This document shows positions 9,481-18,977 of a stretch of 64,000 nucleotides of DNA, piece by piece. Both the position numbers and the translations under genes were made by a program. The notes under the pieces were generated by a model. The model saw only the letters and a list, made by a program, of their open reading frames with translations, was not told the DNA's origin and did no database searches. Location: the NCBI RefSeq assembly GCF_018139645.1, contig NZ_JAGSPM010000001.1:310001-374000 (forward strand), given 5' to 3'. The DNA is from Affinundibacterium baiyunense. Lineage in GTDB: Bacteria; Pseudomonadota; Gammaproteobacteria; Burkholderiales; Burkholderiaceae_D. The stretch's first letter is position 1, and each line of letters opens with the position of its first letter.

Positions 9481-9499
9481 AATGAGAATGATTCTCATT
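9481..9499 (+). promoter_or_regulatory. Fur box of the heme uptake operon
   Basis: AATGAGAATGATTCTCATT is a perfect 9-1-9 inverted repeat matching the Fur box layout. It lies about 215 bases before the receptor start. The remaining stretch between the two divergent operons (9118-9480 and 9500-9714) shows no gene. Expression under iron limitation is expected. Confidence 0.88.
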
Positions 9500-9714
9500 T
9501 ATGATAGAATCCGCTTTGCATTAATTGCTTTAGACCTTTCAGATTTACTCTAAAGCTGAACCCAGCCAGCATTCGCCAGCCTTTGATGGAAAGCTATTCC
9601 GCAGATTCATTCGGCACTCAAGGTCTGCGCTTACTTTCCTCACTTCTTTCATTTCTTCATTAAAAAATAAGCTTACCAGCTTAGCTGGATAGCGTTTGTT
9701 TGCTTGGGAATCCT

Positions 9715-12006
9715 ATGCGTAAAGTCATTTCATCAAATCGCCCTATCAGTCACCGTCATCAACTGGCATTAGCAATTGCAACGATATTTGCACAACAACT
9801 AGCAATGGCGCAAAGTCAAACGGCCCCACCAAAAAGTCAGGATTTAGGAACCACCGTGGTAACAGCCACACGAATCGAAACTCAAGCAGAGAACGTCTCG
9901 GGTACGGTCACCAGCATAGAGCGCAAAATGTTAGATCGTCGTTTTATTGGTAGCAGTGCTGATTTGTTTAAAGATGAGCCGGATATTGCGATGGCAAAAG
10001 ACTTGCGCCGCTTTGGTGCGACACGCGTCAATATAAGGGGGATTGAGGACAACCGAGTTTTGCAGACAGTCGATGGGGTTCGCTTACCCGATTACTACAA
10101 TGGTGGTGGCCCAACCAATTTCACCATGAGCGCAACGCCTGGCAGCATGCCAGACTTCCTAAAACAAGTGGAAGTTGTTCGCGGAGCAGCGTCAAGCTTG
10201 TATGGCTCGGATGCACTGGCTGGTGTCGTTGGCTATATCACACTAAAACCACAGGATCTTTTAGGCGCTGAACAAACTACAGCAACACGACTCAAGTTAA
10301 GCTACAACGGCAGCAATCAAGGGTGGACAAAAACTGCTTTGCTTGCAGCTCGCACTGGTAGTGTAGATTGGTTGTTTGGCGCTTCACACAATTCTGCGCA
10401 AGAAACAAAAAACAAAGGTGAAGATGCGTCCAAATCACCTACGCGTAGTAAACCAAATCCACAAGACAATACCGATTACGGTGTCCTGACAAAAGCAATT
10501 TGGCGTCCCGAACCTAGTCACAAATTAAGTTGGACTATTGAAGGACGAGAAAGCCAATCTGAAAATGACATCTTACGCTTAGCCGCCTCTATGCCTAAGC
10601 TCACCAGCATGCAAGGTGATGATCAGGTTCGACGAGTACGCAGCAGTCTTGAATGGGAACATCAACCCCAACAGGCTTGGTATGATCGATTCAGTGCGCG
10701 TCTCTTTTCCCAAAATGCGCAGACGCATAACCACAACATCGCGCTACGTCGAAATACTTCGGCAACTTGTTCGGCCGCTGCGGGAGCAGGAAACAATTGC
10801 TCGCTCGATCAAGACTTCTTTTTTGACCAATCAACACGCGGTCTGAACACGCTAGTCGAAAAAGCTTGGGAAACAGCGGGATTAACACACATCATAAGCG
10901 GTGGTTTGGATTGGAGTCGGGTTCAGGTTGAAGAGAAACGGGATGCGAAAATTCGCAACGAAACAACCGGAACAAATTTAAATAGTCTGGCTGGAGAAAC
11001 CTATCCCTTGCGTGATTTCGCCAACGGCAGAACCACACAATCTGGCTTATTTATACAAGATGAAATCGACGGACTTGCAAATGGCGCCCTGCAATTAGCG
11101 ATGGGGGTACGCTATGATCGTACCCAGCTTAGTCCAGAAATTGATGCGTTAGCGCAGCAAACACTAAGCTTATTGGGCAGAACACTGAGCGCGCCTACCC
11201 ATAGTGCTGTATCTCCCAAAATTAGCGCACGCTGGCGCGTCGATCCGTCTTTACAAGCCTATGCACAACTGGCAAAAGGCTTCCGCGCGCCAAACTATTC
11301 AGAAGTGAATGGCGCGTTTCGTAATTCTAGTCAATTCTACTCAGTTGTCCCAAATGCCGATCTCAAACCAGAGACCAGCAATGGTCTTGAACTTGGATTA
11401 CGAGGTAACTCAGATAACATGCGTTGGCACATCGCGATCTTCGACAACCGTTATCGCGATTTTATCGAGACAGTTCAATTGAGTTGCCCTAGCGATCCAC
11501 GCTGTTATGCACCCAGCCCAGCGTGGCGAACCAATACCTCAATCAATCTCACCAAGGTACGCATCTATGGCGCAGAAACGCGTGGCAGTTGGACTTTAGC
11601 ACCATCATGGCAAGCAGACTTTGCATTTGCTTACAGTCATGGTGAAAATCAGGATAATCAGCAAGCTCTCAACTCGATTGAACCCATGCGTGCTAGTGCT
11701 GGGCTAATGTATCAAACCACAGCTTGGGGTTTAGAAACTAGAATTCGTGGCGCAGCACGAAAAAAAGATGTGGACGACACACCGAGTCCTTATTTCAAGC
11801 CCGCAGCCTATGCAACCGTAGATCTGAGTACATGGTGGTCGCCGTCTAAACACTACCGCATTCAGGCAGGTATTAGCAATTTGCTGGATAAAAAATACTG
11901 GCTCTGGAGTGATATACGCCAAGCCGATGCACCGAATCCGCAAGGTGTGGCGTTTTATTCCCAGCCAGGACGTTCTTTTCACCTAAGTTTACAGGCTGAT
12001 TTCTAA
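9715..12006 (+). CDS. hmuR: TonB-dependent heme/hemoglobin receptor
   Basis: A 763-residue outer-membrane receptor of the TonB-dependent hemoglobin/heme family. A signal peptide covers about residues 1-33 (ending ..QQLAMAQ), followed by a TonB-box/plug region with VVTATRIE, RVNIRGIEDNRVL and RGAASSLYGSDALAG, then the beta-barrel with KGFRAPNYSEVNG, the FRAP-type motif of heme receptors, and a C-terminal aromatic residue (LSLQADF). The ATG at 9715 is chosen over a TTG at 9700 because the leader then starts MRK. Its stop overlaps the start of the CobN-like gene (TAATG), so the two are translationally coupled. A strong Fur box lies upstream. The exact ligand (free heme or hemoprotein) cannot be told. 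Confidence 0.9.
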   Translation: MRKVISSNRPISHRHQLALAIATIFAQQLAMAQSQTAPPKSQDLGTTVVTATRIETQAENVSGTVTSIERKMLDRRFIGSSADLFKDEPDIAMAKDLRRFGATRVNIRGIEDNRVLQTVDGVRLPDYYNGGGPTNFTMSATPGSMPDFLKQVEVVRGAASSLYGSDALAGVVGYITLKPQDLLGAEQTTATRLKLSYNGSNQGWTKTALLAARTGSVDWLFGASHNSAQETKNKGEDASKSPTRSKPNPQDNTDYGVLTKAIWRPEPSHKLSWTIEGRESQSENDILRLAASMPKLTSMQGDDQVRRVRSSLEWEHQPQQAWYDRFSARLFSQNAQTHNHNIALRRNTSATCSAAAGAGNNCSLDQDFFFDQSTRGLNTLVEKAWETAGLTHIISGGLDWSRVQVEEKRDAKIRNETTGTNLNSLAGETYPLRDFANGRTTQSGLFIQDEIDGLANGALQLAMGVRYDRTQLSPEIDALAQQTLSLLGRTLSAPTHSAVSPKISARWRVDPSLQAYAQLAKGFRAPNYSEVNGAFRNSSQFYSVVPNADLKPETSNGLELGLRGNSDNMRWHIAIFDNRYRDFIETVQLSCPSDPRCYAPSPAWRTNTSINLTKVRIYGAETRGSWTLAPSWQADFAFAYSHGENQDNQQALNSIEPMRASAGLMYQTTAWGLETRIRGAARKKDVDDTPSPYFKPAAYATVDLSTWWSPSKHYRIQAGISNLLDKKYWLWSDIRQADAPNPQGVAFYSQPGRSFHLSLQADF

Positions 12007-15000
12007 TGTCATTCTTACGTACACTTGTCGTCGCTTTGACGCTATTCAGTGCGCTGGTTAGCTCTTCCGCTCTTGGTGCGGAAGAGCCTTCGAAATCGAT
12101 CCTATTTATCGCAACATCGAATGTCCCTACGGGTAAATTCCGCCTATTAAATGAAATTGCAGCGCCACTAAGATTGAAGGTAGAAGTTCGTTATGTCGAT
12201 AAATTACCCGCCGATACAGATGCTGGTTTATTTACTCCATACGCGGCTGTATTTATCGATTCTTATTTACAAGATTACGTTAAAGGACGTTTATCCAAAG
12301 CATTACCCGGATTGAAATTACCTTGGGTTTGGTTATATCAAGCACAAGCATCGTTCGGTCAATTTCCTGAGGAAACCGCCAAGCGACTTTTAACGCACTA
12401 CTCTCAAGGTGGTCGAAAAAATTTTGAGGCATTCTTTAAAGTGCTTCAAGCTCACTTGCAACATCGTCATTTTGCTGGGATTCCCGCACCTATCATCTAC
12501 CCTACGCAGGGAATTTATCATCCGCTAGCCAACGGAGAAATTTTCTCCAGCGTCGATAGTTTTAAAAACTGGCGAGTGCGACAAGGGCAATCAGTTTCAG
12601 CCCGAGGCTCGGTCGTTGCGATCTTGATTCACCAGCAATATTTATCGTCCGAGCAAACCTCTTGGTTTGACGATTTGGTGCAACGAATAGAAGCACGTGG
12701 CGCAATCGCCATGCCAGTCTATGCCGCCGCAACCGAGAGCGTCATCCCATTTCTGAGTAGGGATGGGAAAAGCCTAGTGGATTTAATCATTAACACCCAA
12801 ATCATGCTAGCGCCAGAGCTCAGGAAAATTGACTTCGCCGGATTAGGTGTTCCCGTATTACAAGCGACTGCTTACCGTCGCGGTGATAGCAAGGAATGGC
12901 GTGCAGATCAGCAAGGCTTGGCCTTGGCTGATGTCCCTTTTTATTTGGCACAATCCGAATACACGGGTATCAGCGACATCATGATTATTGCAGCACATGA
13001 TAAGAGTGCTGATCAAATCGTAGCAATTCCAGAACAAAGCCAAGCACTCGCAGACAAAGCACTGCGCATGCTAGCACTTCAGCAAAAGCCACATGCAGAG
13101 AAGCGCTTGGGGCTGATGTTCTGGAACTATCCACCTGGAGAAAAAAATCTGTCTGCGTCTTATCTAAATTTGCCAAGGAGTTTAGTGCAAACTTTGGAGG
13201 TCTTACGCAAGGATGGTTATCAAACAAGTGTGCACGATGAAACGACACTCACCAGTAACTTGCAGCGTCTGCTCGCCCCTTCTTATCGTGACGGCGAATT
13301 GCCTGGTCTCTTACGCGACGACCTAGCAGAATTATTTCCTGTTGCAAGCTATCGATCATGGCTACAGCAACAAACAAAAGAAGTTCAAGATGCCTTGAAT
13401 CAGCGCTGGGGAGACCCAGAGCGTTCAGCGATGACGATACAAAAAGGAGGTCAAAGTTACTTTGTGGTGCCGCGCTTTAAACTCGGTAATCTGGTGATGC
13501 TGCCTCAAGCACCACGCGGGGAAAAATGGGAGGAAAAGGAAAAAGCTTTGTACCATCATCCCAAAGCACTTCCCTCACATTTCTATCTCGCCAGCTACCT
13601 ATGGCTTCGCCAACAATTCAAAGCAGATGCCTTAATTCATTACGGCACCCACGGCTCACAAGAATGGTTGCCTGGTAAAGAAAGGGGCTTGTCCGTGTAT
13701 GACTACCCATTGCTGGCGTTAGGCGATCTGCCTGTGATCTACCCCTACATTGTCGATAATATTGGCGAAGCTTTACAAGCTAAACGACGTGGGCGTGCGG
13801 TAACGATCACGCATCAGACACCTGCTTTTACGCCCGCAGGATTGCACGATTCTTTGATCGAAATTCATGATTTACTGCATGCATGGTTGGCACAAGATCT
13901 GGGTGCGGTCAAAGACAAAATTGCACAAGACTTGATAAAACGCGTTAAAGCGCAAAAAATCGATAAAGATTTAGCATGGAGCGACGACAAAATAGCGCAT
14001 GACTTCCAAGGTTTTGTCACGCTGGTACATGATCATTTACACGAACTAGCGCAAACTGCGCAGCCATTGGGACTACACACATTCGGAGTTGCACCACAAC
14101 ATACGCATCGTATCGGTACCGTCCTATTGATGCTAGGTCGCGGTTACTGGGAAGCGGTTGGCCGCTGGGCAAAAGTGAAAGACGATGATTTAGATGAAGT
14201 GATGGTAGGCGACTATCGCCAACTTCAAAAAAATCTCGCCTACCGCATGATGGATGACTATATTTTAGAACAGAAGATGCCAGAAAATTTACCAATTGCG
14301 TTACAGGACAAGCTCAAATTGGCACATAGTTGGTATCAGTCTTTAGCTGCGCAACAAGAACAAACGAGCTTATTACATGCCTTAGATGGACGATACATAC
14401 CAAGCTCGTATGGCGGTGATCCAATCAAAAATCCTGATGCCTTGCCTACCGGTCGCAACCTATATGGTTTTGATCCATCTCGGATACCAACACAGCAAGC
14501 ATGGGCCGCAGGCAAGGAAGCGCTTGATAAATTGCTTCTCGCGCATCAGCAAAAACACGGTAGCTCACCGCGTAAATTGACTTTCTCACTGTGGTCAGTC
14601 GAAACCATGCGTCATCAAGGTATTTTGGAAGCACAAGCACTCTGGGCTTTAGGTGTAGAACCTGTATGGGATGCGGGTGGACGTGTAACGGGTGTACGCT
14701 TAATTCCGAGAGAGCAATTAGGACGTCCTCGCGTCGATGTGGTGCTCTCTGTGACTGGGCTCTATCGCGATCAATTCCCCAACACTATGCAGCAATTAGT
14801 CAAAGCGGTTCAGATCGCGGCACAAGCCAAGGAAACAGATAATGCGGTTGCTCAGAACAGCTTGAAAATGGCAGCAAAACTCCGAGAAGCTGGCATACCT
14901 GAAGACCAGATCAATAACGCTGCACAAACACGCATATTTTCGTCAGAATCTGGCCGCTACGGCACAGGACTAGACGACGCGACCTTGGCCAGCAATAGTT

Positions 15001-16022
15001 GGAAAAGTAAAGAAGACGGTGATAAAAAACTCGCTCAACTCTATTTAAGTCGTATGCAATTTGCTTACGGAGCAGACCAAAGTCAATGGGGCAATAAGCT
15101 CGATGCGGTAAATCTGTACGCTGAAGCTTTGCGGGGAACCGATGCTGCGGTGCTGTCGCGCAGTTCAAATCTCTACGGCATGCTGACGACCGACGATCCA
15201 TTCCAATATCTTGGAGGAATCTCCTTAGCGGTGCGACATCTAGATGGAACGCCGCCAGAGTTATACATTTCAAATTTACGTGAGGCGGGTCAAAACGGAT
15301 CAGGAAAAGTAGAGAGTGCAGCAGGGTTTCTCGCAAAAGAACTCGCAACACGAAATTTCCATCCAGGTTATATCAAAGGACTGATGGCTGAAGGATACGC
15401 TGGCACGCTACAAATTGTCGATTCAATGAATAATTTCTGGGGCTGGCAAGCAGTCGCACGTGAAGTCGTGCGTGATGATCAATGGCAAGAGTTTGTCGAT
15501 GTGTATGTCAAAGACAAACATCAATTGGGCTTAAGAAAATGGTTTCAGGAAAATAATCCCCATGCCTTAGCGCAGACCATTGAACGGATGTTAGAAGCTG
15601 CACGCAAAGACTATTGGAAGGCAGATGCGGCAACAGTGAATGAACTAAAGCGCGAGTATTTAGCGCTGGCGAAGCAACATGACGTCACCACAGACAATGC
15701 TACGTTTTCGGAGTTTATTGGTCTTGGTCAACAAGCGCTGCCTTCTGTGCCAAATAAGCCGTCGGCTGCGTCAAAAACAAAGGTCAGCGCTAAGCCGAAG
15801 CAGTCCACTCAAGCGGCACCACAAGCGGCGACAAAGCCTACTTCGCAAGTCGCTCCCATCATCAAAGGTTTTCAACTGCAAAAACTGACACCATCGACGC
15901 CAGATACACCTGACAAACTTTGGCATCTGTCTGAATTATGGGGCGTAATCGCCATGTTATTGGCATTCATCTGCGGCATGTCTTTGCAAATGCGATCAAA
16001 GAAAAGCACGTACCAAAATTAG
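12006..16022 (+). CDS. hmuS: Secreted, membrane-anchored CobN-like protein (HmuS type)
   Basis: A 1338-residue protein of the CobN/BchH magnesium- and cobalt-chelatase large-subunit family. Unlike cytoplasmic CobN it has a signal peptide (residues ~1-24, ending SSALGA) and a single C-terminal membrane helix (~1312-1330) after a Ser/Thr/Ala/Pro/Lys-rich linker (~1250-1300), so the body should be periplasmic and anchored. The CobN core is intact: YGTHGSQEWLPGKE near residue 545 and AKRRGRAVTITH shortly after. Position between a heme receptor and a TolQ-like protein matches HmuS of the Bacteroidota hmuYRSTUV loci, where it is reported to remove the metal from heme. Heme de-metallation here is inferred. 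No chelatase ATPase partners (CobS/CobT, ChlI/ChlD) lie nearby, arguing against B12 synthesis. Confidence 0.9.
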   Translation: MSFLRTLVVALTLFSALVSSSALGAEEPSKSILFIATSNVPTGKFRLLNEIAAPLRLKVEVRYVDKLPADTDAGLFTPYAAVFIDSYLQDYVKGRLSKALPGLKLPWVWLYQAQASFGQFPEETAKRLLTHYSQGGRKNFEAFFKVLQAHLQHRHFAGIPAPIIYPTQGIYHPLANGEIFSSVDSFKNWRVRQGQSVSARGSVVAILIHQQYLSSEQTSWFDDLVQRIEARGAIAMPVYAAATESVIPFLSRDGKSLVDLIINTQIMLAPELRKIDFAGLGVPVLQATAYRRGDSKEWRADQQGLALADVPFYLAQSEYTGISDIMIIAAHDKSADQIVAIPEQSQALADKALRMLALQQKPHAEKRLGLMFWNYPPGEKNLSASYLNLPRSLVQTLEVLRKDGYQTSVHDETTLTSNLQRLLAPSYRDGELPGLLRDDLAELFPVASYRSWLQQQTKEVQDALNQRWGDPERSAMTIQKGGQSYFVVPRFKLGNLVMLPQAPRGEKWEEKEKALYHHPKALPSHFYLASYLWLRQQFKADALIHYGTHGSQEWLPGKERGLSVYDYPLLALGDLPVIYPYIVDNIGEALQAKRRGRAVTITHQTPAFTPAGLHDSLIEIHDLLHAWLAQDLGAVKDKIAQDLIKRVKAQKIDKDLAWSDDKIAHDFQGFVTLVHDHLHELAQTAQPLGLHTFGVAPQHTHRIGTVLLMLGRGYWEAVGRWAKVKDDDLDEVMVGDYRQLQKNLAYRMMDDYILEQKMPENLPIALQDKLKLAHSWYQSLAAQQEQTSLLHALDGRYIPSSYGGDPIKNPDALPTGRNLYGFDPSRIPTQQAWAAGKEALDKLLLAHQQKHGSSPRKLTFSLWSVETMRHQGILEAQALWALGVEPVWDAGGRVTGVRLIPREQLGRPRVDVVLSVTGLYRDQFPNTMQQLVKAVQIAAQAKETDNAVAQNSLKMAAKLREAGIPEDQINNAAQTRIFSSESGRYGTGLDDATLASNSWKSKEDGDKKLAQLYLSRMQFAYGADQSQWGNKLDAVNLYAEALRGTDAAVLSRSSNLYGMLTTDDPFQYLGGISLAVRHLDGTPPELYISNLREAGQNGSGKVESAAGFLAKELATRNFHPGYIKGLMAEGYAGTLQIVDSMNNFWGWQAVAREVVRDDQWQEFVDVYVKDKHQLGLRKWFQENNPHALAQTIERMLEAARKDYWKADAATVNELKREYLALAKQHDVTTDNATFSEFIGLGQQALPSVPNKPSAASKTKVSAKPKQSTQAAPQAATKPTSQVAPIIKGFQLQKLTPSTPDTPDKLWHLSELWGVIAMLLAFICGMSLQMRSKKSTYQN

Positions 16023-16060
16023 CCCCCTTACCCATTTTTATTTTTTTATTGAGAGGTTTT

Positions 16061-16546
16061 ATGTTAGTGTCACTTGAACAAAGCATGTACCAACTGAGTC
16101 AGTTCTTCCTACTACCTACTTTATTATTGATCGCTTTATTATTTCTATTTTCTTGTTATGTGGCTGGACGATTTTTAATCGAATGCGTGCAAAGACGTCG
16201 TGGCGCTGCTCGGCCCCTATTTCTTTGGTGGGAAGCACATCGTACGGCGAGTGATGATGAACTCGACGTATTCGCCCACAAACAAATGGAGACCGAGCGT
16301 ATCGTGACGCGCGTCGCACCGATGATGGGCTTGGTGGCGACGATGATCCCAATGGGACCCGCCTTAAAATCACTCTCCGATGGCAATTTTTCAGCAGTGT
16401 CCGAAAACCTGATGGTTGCCTTTTCTGCCGTGATTTTGGCCTTGATCGCAGCATCCATCACATTTTTTGTCGTCAATATCAGACGTCGTTGGTTGGCAGA
16501 AGAAATGCTAGAAATCGCTAACATTCGTCAGCAGGTGAAACAATGA
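16061..16546 (+). CDS. hmuT: MotA/TolQ/ExbB-type proton channel protein (HmuT type)
   Basis: A 161-residue inner-membrane protein with three hydrophobic segments (~19-40, 88-105, 117-138). The second and third, with APMMGLVATMIPMGPAL and FSAVILALIAASITFFVV, carry the pattern of the TolQ/ExbB/MotA proton channel family. The ATG at 16061 follows GAGAGG by 4 bases and fixes the start; a longer in-frame opening lies inside hmuS and is not used. It is 38 bases downstream of hmuS and overlaps the DUF2149 gene by ATGA. It most likely forms an energising complex with that protein, dedicated to the CobN-like protein or the receptor rather than a general TonB motor, as no TonB gene is present. Confidence 0.87.
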   Translation: MLVSLEQSMYQLSQFFLLPTLLLIALLFLFSCYVAGRFLIECVQRRRGAARPLFLWWEAHRTASDDELDVFAHKQMETERIVTRVAPMMGLVATMIPMGPALKSLSDGNFSAVSENLMVAFSAVILALIAASITFFVVNIRRRWLAEEMLEIANIRQQVKQ

Positions 16547-16875
16547 AACTCCTGCACGAACCAGAAAGCGACGATCCAATTTTATCAGTCGTTAATTTGA
16601 TCGATGTATTTTTAGTGCTGATCGCCGCCTTGCTCATCGTCGTCGCCAAAAATCCTATTCTCAATGCTTTTGCTAAAACAGACGTGACGGTCATTAGCAA
16701 TGCAGGCAAATCCAATATGGAAATTTTGGTGAAGCAAGGACAAAAGATTGAACGCTACAAGAGCAATGGCCAAGCGGGACAAGGTGAAGGTGCAAAAGCC
16801 GGCACTGCCTATCGGCTCAAAGATGGCTCAATTATTTACGTGCCAGAAGATGACAATGCGAAGCAATCACCTTGA
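16543..16875 (+). CDS. hmuU: DUF2149 protein, ExbD-like partner (HmuU type)
   Basis: A 110-residue protein with one N-terminal membrane helix (~18-37, DVFLVLIAALLIVVAKNP) and a periplasmic tail, the topology of ExbD/TolR. An Asp at the start of the helix (LIDVFLVL) is where ExbD/TolR/MotB keep their proton-carrying Asp. The sequence fits DUF2149, found beside CobN-like and TolQ-like genes in heme loci. The start overlaps hmuT by four bases. Last gene of the Fur-controlled series. Gene symbols here follow the Bacteroidota naming by position and are not a claim of proven function. Confidence 0.85.
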   Translation: MKLLHEPESDDPILSVVNLIDVFLVLIAALLIVVAKNPILNAFAKTDVTVISNAGKSNMEILVKQGQKIERYKSNGQAGQGEGAKAGTAYRLKDGSIIYVPEDDNAKQSP

Positions 16876-16891
16876 TAGGCAACTGGCCTGC

Positions 16892-16938
16892 AGAGACCTC
16901 CGCACTAGCTGAGCGGCCAAAGTTTTGCAGAGGTCTCT
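16892..16938 (+). repeat. Inverted repeat after the heme operon
   Basis: AGAGACCTC (16892-16900) and GAGGTCTCT (16930-16938) form a perfect 9-base stem with a 29-base loop, 17 bases past the hmuU stop. There is no T-run after it, so it may be a weak terminator or an RNA-stabilising hairpin. Confidence 0.45.
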
Positions 16939-17012
16939 TGCATGAATATTCGCAACACAACAATGCAAATAAGAATACTCCCTTACACATATTGGCTTAT
17001 TAGCATTTTTAT

Positions 17013-17031
17013 CGCGAATAATAATCATTAC
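17013..17031 (+). promoter_or_regulatory. Fur-box-like site before a dead siderophore gene
   Basis: GAATAATAATCATTACC keeps most of the Fur consensus in its right arm (ATAATCATTA) and lies about 80 bases before the start of the IucA/IucC-like pseudogene. Iron control of the former gene is inferred. Confidence 0.6.
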
Positions 17032-17108
17032 CACTTATAATTGGACCTGTGATGCTTGCGCCGCGTTCACGCAAGCACACTTCATGCCGATTTTTCGACA
17101 AACCTAAG

Positions 17109-17932
17109 ATGATGAACAAAATGCCGAATCAAGCACATTCCCCAGAGCACTTCTATGCCGATGCGGCTGAACGTACATTACGTCAATTCATTTCTGCATT
17201 TTGGTTCTAAGGCGCTTTAGGTGGGTCCATCGAACCATGCATCGATGGCAAAACCTACGTTTATTTGCAAGCGGTAGATGAACAAGCGCAGCACTTCACT
17301 TACCGCATACAAGCTTACCCAGCAGATAGCTTTGGGCGGCACCGTTTGCAAGGTGCTGTCATCGAACTTAACAACGAATCAGCTGAGCCTACGCTCGCGA
17401 AGATTGCCAACAATTTATTAAGGTCAGTACCATCACCCCAGCGTTGACGCTACATCAATGAGTTAATTCACACCACGGCCAAGCAGGCTTGTTCATTGCA
17501 AGCTCAAATCGACATGGGGCCATCTGGCGGCGTGCTGGACTTGCTCTATGCGTGGCAAGAAGCCCAGTTAGGTGATGGGCATCCCTATCATCCTTGCCAC
17601 CGTTCTCGCATCGGCTTTGATCTAACTGACCATCAGCGTTATGGGCCAGAATTCGCTCAAGGATTTACACTTGCTTGGCTGGCGCTGGATAAGAGACTGA
17701 GCGCGGTGCATGGCCTCACAGACGGTGACTATGTACACTTCTTGGAAACAGAAATCGGTGCAGAGAATCTAGCCTATTTACAGTCTGCTGTGACCAGTGC
17801 AGGTAAGTCGCCAGAGAATTATTTTTTATTACCGGTCTATCCCTGACATTGACAACACAGCTTACAAATTCAATATACGGGCTGTCTAGCGTTAAGTGAT
17901 GGGGCAATGGTTTGGCGACTACAGCTTACCAT
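17109..17932 (+). pseudogene. Decayed IucA/IucC-family siderophore synthetase, 5' part
   Basis: One continuous reading frame of about 275 codons resembles the N-terminal part of NIS siderophore synthetases, enzymes that condense citrate or dicarboxylates with amines. Diagnostic pieces are GHPYHPCHRSRIGFD and YGPEFAQGFTLAWLALD, then FLLPVYP. The frame is broken by stops at 17208-17210 (TAA), 17445-17447 (TGA), 17844-17846 (TGA) and 17850-17852 (TGA). The last two fall where the family motif PVHPWQW has its tryptophans, so they look like TGG to TGA changes. No frameshift is needed. Homology fades near 17930 and the C-terminal half is missing. A Fur-like site precedes it. The strain has therefore probably lost synthesis of this siderophore, at least from this locus. 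Confidence 0.85.
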
Positions 17933-17967
17933 TACGCTAGCCTGCTTCTCTGATTTAATTCATGTAC

Positions 17968-18004
17968 TTAGGACTTAAGTAAGTGCCATTCGAGCCTGAC
18001 CCCA
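17968..18004 (+). repeat. Left copy of a 37-base imperfect inverted repeat
   Basis: Contains AAGTAAGTGCCATTCGAGCC followed by TGACCCCA. Its reverse complement matches 20140-20175 at about 30 positions with one gap. It lies just past the 3' end of the AraC gene. See the right copy. Confidence 0.75.
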
Positions 18005-18023
18005 TACTGGCAATTGGCTTTAA

Positions 18024-18977
18024 CTATTTATTAATTTGTCTTGCTTGTCGCAAGTGTCCTTCAAGAAGGCGATAAAACCAAAAAGATTCTTCATGTTGTT
18101 GTAAATGTAGGAAACGAGCCGGTGAAGCGCCCGTGACCCGTCTAACCAATCTACCCATGTGCGATTGATCAGAAAAACCAGAAGCAGCGGCGATGTCCGC
18201 CAGTGGAGGCGTGTTCTGGCTAGGCGCATCAACAATTTGTAGCATTACTTCCTCGACTTTAGTAAAACAATCAAGATCTTGTTGACTTTGCCCGGTGAGT
18301 TGTTTGATACGGCGCTGCCATTGACGTAGTCCAACGCCAGTGTCCGAAAAGCTGGCTCGTGTCAGTAATGAGCGTATCCATTCACCAAGCAGTGGGGTCG
18401 TGTGATGTTGTCTTTGCTGTTGCCAAAGTGGCAGTAGTAAAGTTTCCAAGGCGTGAAAAACGGAGTTACTTTTTTGATGAAAAAGCGCATTGGCCAAATC
18501 GAAAAACGCGGGGGGAGCAAGGGCTTCCAATGGCTCAATTCGATTGCAAATATCTCTTATCGGCAACTGAATGAGCTTCGCCAGTGCCTCAGGATAAAAC
18601 GCGACGGACAAAGCATGCACAGGTCCGGGGGACCAACTGGCGCAGGGCTTGGTTTGCGGCCCTGCGACGACGATCTTCGGCAAGGCTGGCCCTAAGCTTG
18701 GCATACGTTCATGGTTTTCGATCACCATGTGCAATTGTCCCTGAAAGATCCAACTAATTTGTGGTAAAGGGCTGGCGGGATAATGATTGAAGCGATCCTG
18801 ATCAGATAAGGTACGTCCAAGCGTGTTGCGTTCGACGCCCGAGAAAATGCAAGAAGCGAGGAGGGTTTGCGGTAGATGCAGATAGGCAGAGTCGTCGCAC
18901 GATGTCGTCATCGTTCTATCCGAAATACTCTTCACACTGGCATCCTGTGTTTTATTTTGCATAGGAGCAGACATCAT
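18024..18977 (-). CDS. AraC-family transcriptional regulator
   Basis: A protein of up to 317 residues with a C-terminal AraC-type helix-turn-helix region (~235-300): the second helix pair includes GFSDQSHMGRLVRRVTG and ASPARFLHLQ, typical of the family. The N-terminal two thirds contain the pattern (ISWIFQGQLHMVIEN, PGPVHALSVAFYP) seen in regulators with a DUF6597-like sensor domain. The start is uncertain: ATGs lie at 18977, 18974 and 18962, none with a good ribosome site. The gene is divergent from the hydrolase and their starts overlap, so the regulator probably controls it and possibly itself. The inducing molecule is not known. Confidence 0.85.
   Translation of the reverse strand: MMSAPMQNKTQDASVKSISDRTMTTSCDDSAYLHLPQTLLASCIFSGVERNTLGRTLSDQDRFNHYPASPLPQISWIFQGQLHMVIENHERMPSLGPALPKIVVAGPQTKPCASWSPGPVHALSVAFYPEALAKLIQLPIRDICNRIEPLEALAPPAFFDLANALFHQKSNSVFHALETLLLPLWQQQRQHHTTPLLGEWIRSLLTRASFSDTGVGLRQWQRRIKQLTGQSQQDLDCFTKVEEVMLQIVDAPSQNTPPLADIAAASGFSDQSHMGRLVRRVTGASPARFLHLQQHEESFWFYRLLEGHLRQARQINK

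Noticed and set aside
12006-16022. Cobaltochelatase subunit for vitamin B12 synthesis
   Set aside because: It has a signal peptide and a membrane anchor, sits in a heme operon under Fur-like control, and no B12 genes or chelatase ATPase subunits are nearby.
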